Shown: positions 61,701 through 64,000 of the stretch, one piece after another
Numbering within the stretch: position 1 is the first letter of the stretch
How the letters are laid out: every line of letters starts with the position of its first letter
Assembly (NCBI GenBank): GCA_007378985.1
Contig: VMHB01000005.1
Coordinates: forward strand, 11,099-75,098
DNA length: 64,000 nucleotides
Source of the DNA: Parcubacteria group bacterium Greene0714_7
GTDB taxonomy: Bacteria; Patescibacteria; Paceibacteria; UBA9973; UBA2103
Reading direction: 5' to 3'
Notes under the pieces: generated by a model
The model's input: only the letters and a program-made list of their open reading frames with translations
Told to the model about the DNA's origin: nothing
The model's database searches: none
Translations under genes and position numbers: made by a program

Positions 61701-64000
61701 ACAGTTCCTTGGTTGTAGAGCGTTGTTGCGCCATAACCGGCTCTCCATCCAATAACGACCGTTGATGTTGCTGACTTATTGTTAAGGCTTGCGCTATAAC
61801 CAATAGCAACATTGTTACTTCCGCTCGTTGAACTATCAAGAGCGCTGGCACCAATGGCAGTGTTGTAATTTCCTATCGTATTAGCGCCGAGAGCTTCTGC
61901 ACCAATGGCAGTGTTAATGCTCCCTGTGGTATTTCCACCAAGTGCGTTATAACCAACAGCCACTTGACTTAAGCCTGTGGTGGATACATCAAGCGCTCCA
62001 AAACCAAGAGCAACATTTCTATATCCTGTAGTGAGATCATTCAATGCGAGGTACCCAATAGCCGTGTTTTGTCCGATAGAGCTAAAAGTATTTCCGTCTG
62101 CCGTTCCTGCAAGTGCTCCATATCCAATGGCAGTATTTTGAGGGGATGTAGTTGCAAGATTAAGAGTTTGATATCCAATGGCAGTATTTTGTGCACCTGT
62201 AGTTAATGCATTTCCTGCTTGATAACCAAACGCACTATTACCTGTTGCACCAGTCGTTGCGCTGAGTGCTTTATATCCAAACGCAGTTGTACCTCGAACA
62301 GTGGCAGTAGTGGTTGCATCATTACCCCCAGCTTGAAGCCCCCAAATAGTTGCACCATTTGTGGTAGAGGCGTATCCAACAAGAAGACCTGAAAACTTAT
62401 ATCCGCCAGTTATTTGTGAAGTATTTATAAAACCTGAAGTGTACGAATCCCCTGCAATAGATAAGAGAGACCCTGGTGTCGTCGTTCCAATCCCAACATT
62501 TCCACTCGCATCAATAATAAAAGGTGTCGTGTCCGGAGAGGTGGAATCTTCAACCACAAACGATGGGCCCGTGCCGGTGTTGGTGACGGAGAGTTTGCCC
62601 CAGGGACTGGTTGTCCCAATACCAAAATCTCCGGCTGAGTCTATGCGTGCCCTCTCCGAACCAGTATTTGATGTGAAGCGGAGTTCACCGTTGGTCACAG
62701 CTGTGCCGATACTGAGGAGTGCAGCGCTCTGCTGATAAGTGATGAGTGCACCGGTATCGTCTGATTCACTACCAAATACGATTTGCTGTACCGCTGTGTC
62801 GTCTCCATGGAATCCAAGTCCAAGCGTACTCTGACCTGTGATAAGGACCTGAGTGTTGCTGTAAGGAGTGCCGGCAGGTGCGGACGCTGTGGTTTGAATC
62901 TGGAATTTCTTTGAAGGACTTGCGGTGCCAATACCAACATTACCTGAAGCAGAAAGAATAGTTAGTCGCTCTGTAGCGGAAGAAAGCGAACCATCGACAG
63001 TCATCCCAGTGAAGAGTCTGATGTCAGCAACGCTCCCAACGCGTGTGTAACCTGAGTTGAAATCTATACCGAACGCAGAAGGTGCACTTCCTGAACGAGA
63101 AGCAAGGAATGCGATAGATGCGTCATTATGTCTGTTTACATGAATCAATGCTTGTGGCGAACTTGTTCCTATTCCCAGTTTTTTATTCGCCACATCATAG
63201 AAGAAATCAGACTGAGTTGTTCCTTGCGACAGCGTCCCCAGTGTTGAGTTGTAGAAGGTCACTCCTCCGTTGTAGAAGGTGGTGGTGGCGGTTCCCCCAT
63301 TCGCGATTCCCAATGTTCCCGTGATGGTGCCAAGTGTCGTTGATGCGGTCCAAGTTGGAATGCCATTCAAGTACGCAAGCACTTGCCCATTGGTTCCTGC
63401 GGTGGTGGTGGCAAGAGCGCCTGATCCGTTTCCATAGAGAAGTGCTGATGCTTGTACTGCTGCCCAGCCGGTGCCGCCATTTGCAACTGGGAGTGTGCCC
63501 GAGACTTGTGACGTGAGGTTCAATGTTCCCGAGATGGTGGAGAGTGAAAGACAGTTTGATCCGATAGCAAAACACCCCGCAGTGAGGTTAATGCCTCCCG
63601 TTGCATAAAATGTTGACGTTGCTGTGTCGAAGTTAATACCGTTTGTGTTTCCAATCGACAAGAGTGAGTTTGGTGAAGTGGAACCAATACCAACATTTCC
63701 ACTTGAGTTAATTCTGACCCGCTCCGTCATGGCACCACCGTTGGGGACCGTGTAGAGACCAAGAGAGCCTGCGTAGTTTGCAGATGTTGCATTCTCCTTC
63801 CCTCCTTTAATAGCGGCGAAGGGAATGTAGTCGGTTGGTGATGTTGGTGTGCGGAACTGTCCTGAGAAGACCATGCCACCTCCAACTCCCGTGGTGAATG
63901 CACTGTTGTCTCGAAGGTCCATGTTGGCAGAGAAACCAGAACCGTTGTATCCGACTACTGGGTCATTGTGTACCGTGAAGCCAATACTGCTGGAGATGGC
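58529..64000 (-). CDS. Giant tail-fibre/trimeric-adhesin-like surface protein, N-terminal frame (start outside window)
   Basis: Open from base 64000 (A-I-S-S-S-I-G-F-T-V) to a stop at 58529, about 1,820 residues visible. The nominal ATG at 63922 is internal because the frame stays open to the window edge. Content: NVGIGTTSP-type shaft modules, two blocks of NTAIGYxAL head-like repeats (about 61560-62330 and 60560-61160), then more shaft modules. Hydrophobic VANGGTGW and GTLNLTSQVSGTLPVANGG segments resemble phage tail fibres. It ends SAGNVGNSFP exactly at the 317-bp cassette boundary, where the expected continuation shifts frame. Likely function is surface attachment. There are no phage head or tail genes nearby. 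Confidence 0.8.
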   Translation of the reverse strand, partial: AISSSIGFTVHNDPVVGYNGSGFSANMDLRDNSAFTTGVGGGMVFSGQFRTPTSPTDYIPFAAIKGGKENATSANYAGSLGLYTVPNGGAMTERVRINSSGNVGIGSTSPNSLLSIGNTNGINFDTATSTFYATGGINLTAGCFAIGSNCLSLSTISGTLNLTSQVSGTLPVANGGTGWAAVQASALLYGNGSGALATTTAGTNGQVLAYLNGIPTWTASTTLGTITGTLGIANGGTATTTFYNGGVTFYNSTLGTLSQGTTQSDFFYDVANKKLGIGTSSPQALIHVNRHNDASIAFLASRSGSAPSAFGIDFNSGYTRVGSVADIRLFTGMTVDGSLSSATERLTILSASGNVGIGTASPSKKFQIQTTASAPAGTPYSNTQVLITGQSTLGLGFHGDDTAVQQIVFGSESDDTGALITYQQSAALLSIGTAVTNGELRFTSNTGSERARIDSAGDFGIGTTSPWGKLSVTNTGTGPSFVVEDSTSPDTTPFIIDASGNVGIGTTTPGSLLSIAGDSYTSGFINTSQITGGYKFSGLLVGYASTTNGATIWGLQAGGNDATTTATVRGTTAFGYKALSATTGATGNSAFGYQAGNALTTGAQNTAIGYQTLNLATTSPQNTAIGYGALAGTADGNTFSSIGQNTAIGYLALNDLTTGYRNVALGFGALDVSTTGLSQVAVGYNALGGNTTGSINTAIGAEALGANTIGNYNTAIGASALDSSTSGSNNVAIGYSASLNNKSATSTVVIGWRAGYGATTLYNQGTVAIGYQAGRLLDVGSDYNTMLGYQAGYNTTTGSKNIQIGSWVTSTNANITTGSNNIIIGNDIQAPSATASNQLNIQNIIFGTGNSGTAATLSTGLIGIGTTTPSTNLSVQGNGLFSGTLSASSITATSSISALFFNASQYGGFQQNSSLLGYASTTNTATIWGLGAGGQNATTSATSRGTVAVGYEAFNALTSGANNTAVGYRAGYKTNDQGQNSFFGYEAGAYATTSSQNVAIGYRALKGNTSTFSATLPNTAVGYNALTANTTGGYNTAIGNGALAANTTGSQSIAIGQSALTANTTGSNNAIGYFALSSCTTGCGSNNAFGNTTLQSLTTGQDNTAFGNSSQFRGTTAGSNASFGYASLYTNKTGTNNVAFGNDSLRYINNATSTIAIGSGAGADANQTGGTFQNNVFIGYRSGYLATTGADNNILIGYQAGNALTTGASNILLGYDIDAPSNTGSNQLSIGNLIFGTGIDGQGTTVSSGNIGIASSTPWGKLSVTNTGTGPSFVVEDSTSPDSTPFIIDASGNVGVGTASPAAKLHIGTATSGDQKLLQIGEPGYVDTYGLVLRGNDADGVFKWYGLNNSVETTNPILSMARVTGNVGIGSTTPSSPLVIKRDTAGDQDLLTLANNLISSDVRSGRIVMDGFYGNLAGIKFRALNSGAGANDGVLEFQTGTNSVLSTKMTILDSGNVGIGTTSPSQLLSVAGDAYLTGGLGLGITNTTDGSLRIQQGAGTAWGGANTPQLYVENSGSSAAFYAFGISTAAGNSFAVTNAGNVGIGATDPTAKLVVRGGSLASAGSGLSFSSNLATGRLTTGQVGSIHTYADNESVEISAGSSQPTGFAIDGQTSTLGSTIRAITGGSERLRITSAGNVGIGTTTPAGKLSIAGNSSSVPGIFYQLTGGAESLVWQTTGSNNAYGWKLIQDESVTGNQTLRRRVAGTDYDVMTWSRGDGNVGIGTTTPVDKLQVYSSSNSLQIPVRITNDNGGTGVAALGFGVYSSSLGDASAFKAGIGLVRNNSQGMGDLAFYNRNSADTSTFTTSDERMRITSAGNVGNSFP
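60560..61160 (-). repeat. NTAIG-type head repeats, block 2
   Basis: Repeats of 14-16 residues of the form N-T-A-x-G-x-x-A-L-x-x-N-T-T-G (for example NTAVGYNALTANTTGG), as in YadA-type heads and tail fibres. DNA copies diverge at third positions. Confidence 0.7.
61560..62330 (-). repeat. NTAIG-type head repeats, block 1
   Basis: About fifteen repeats such as NTAIGYQTLNLATTS and NTAIGAEALGANTIG. A second module family, SVSxxNxxG-like IWGLxAGGxxATT, precedes both blocks and shows that the whole head region is duplicated. Confidence 0.7.

Noticed and set aside
60560..62330. Regularly spaced repeats resembling a CRISPR array
   Set aside because: The periodicity is translated into NTAIG protein repeats in one open frame. 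Repeat and spacer lengths vary, and there are no cas genes.
51548..64000. Prophage
   Set aside because: Tail-fibre-type and S74 domains are present, but there are no capsid, terminase, portal, tail-tube or integrase genes. A cellular surface protein locus fits better.

Overview
This 64 kb window looks like part of a small-genome bacterium of the Candidate Phyla Radiation (Patescibacteria, most like Parcubacteria/Kaiserbacteria). That placement is inference. It rests on trimmed versions of housekeeping proteins (SMC without a recognisable hinge, ThrS without a TGS domain, short PheS, PheT, EF-Ts and RF1, a PurH reduced to its transformylase half), on small genes packed with overlapping ends, on many Ig-like or repeat-rich secreted proteins, and on a sortase. 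UGA is used as a stop (smc, rnhB, the RAYT transposase), so this is not a code-25 lineage.

Layout. 1-7.6 kb: glutamate dehydrogenase (cut by the window edge), malic enzyme, smc, rnc, a NusB-Nudix fusion, L32, a small acidic protein and rnhB, all on the minus strand. 7.7-12.6 kb: dnaE and thrS on plus. 12.6-21.6 kb: a palindrome-rich spacer, two small ORFs, and an envelope cluster (sortase, an Ig-repeat protein carrying an IPYTG sorting motif but split by a frame break, a large protein of unknown function, a CARDB-domain membrane protein). 21.6-22.3 kb: two tandem DnaJ-type zinc-finger mini-proteins. 22.3-33.3 kb: gyrB, purD, an MscS channel, a degenerate HAD protein, pheT/pheS, a PEGA-domain protein, a GT2-type glycosyltransferase and purH. 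33.4-37.2 kb: a TrpR/YerC-like regulator inside palindromes, tRNA-Thr, tsf, rpsB, prfA and rpmE. 37.3-44.6 kb: a second Ig-like protein, a beta-propeller protein, a coiled-coil lytic transglycosylase, rplY and an FAD-linked oxidase. 44.7-50.7 kb: a central-carbon cluster (PfkB kinase, transaldolase, split transketolase, Rpe, RpiB, GAPDH). 50.8-64 kb: a RAYT (REP-associated) transposase, then a large tail-fibre/trimeric-adhesin-like surface locus on minus, broken into several frames and running off the right edge.

Three non-genic layers stand out. (1) Many genes have a -10 box (often an extended TGN -10) ending 6-9 nt before the start codon, so many transcripts are probably leaderless or nearly so. 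(2) Spacers carry several families of perfect palindromes, hairpins and short repeats. One family sits at the TrpR-like gene and may be its operator. Another is a REP-like hairpin family with an ACGA/TCGT centre and covarying stems, found next to and inside the RAYT gene and also inside pheT. (3) Two 66-bp elements and two CCCGTTAGAA inverted repeats carry promoters and start codons, so repeats appear to have been used as expression modules. The best candidate for an undescribed system is the RAYT/REP-like set together with these repeat-borne leaderless promoters.

Functionally the window supports carbohydrate interconversion through the non-oxidative pentose phosphate pathway and lower glycolysis, malate/glutamate conversion, fragments of purine synthesis, core replication and translation, and a large investment in cell-surface proteins.
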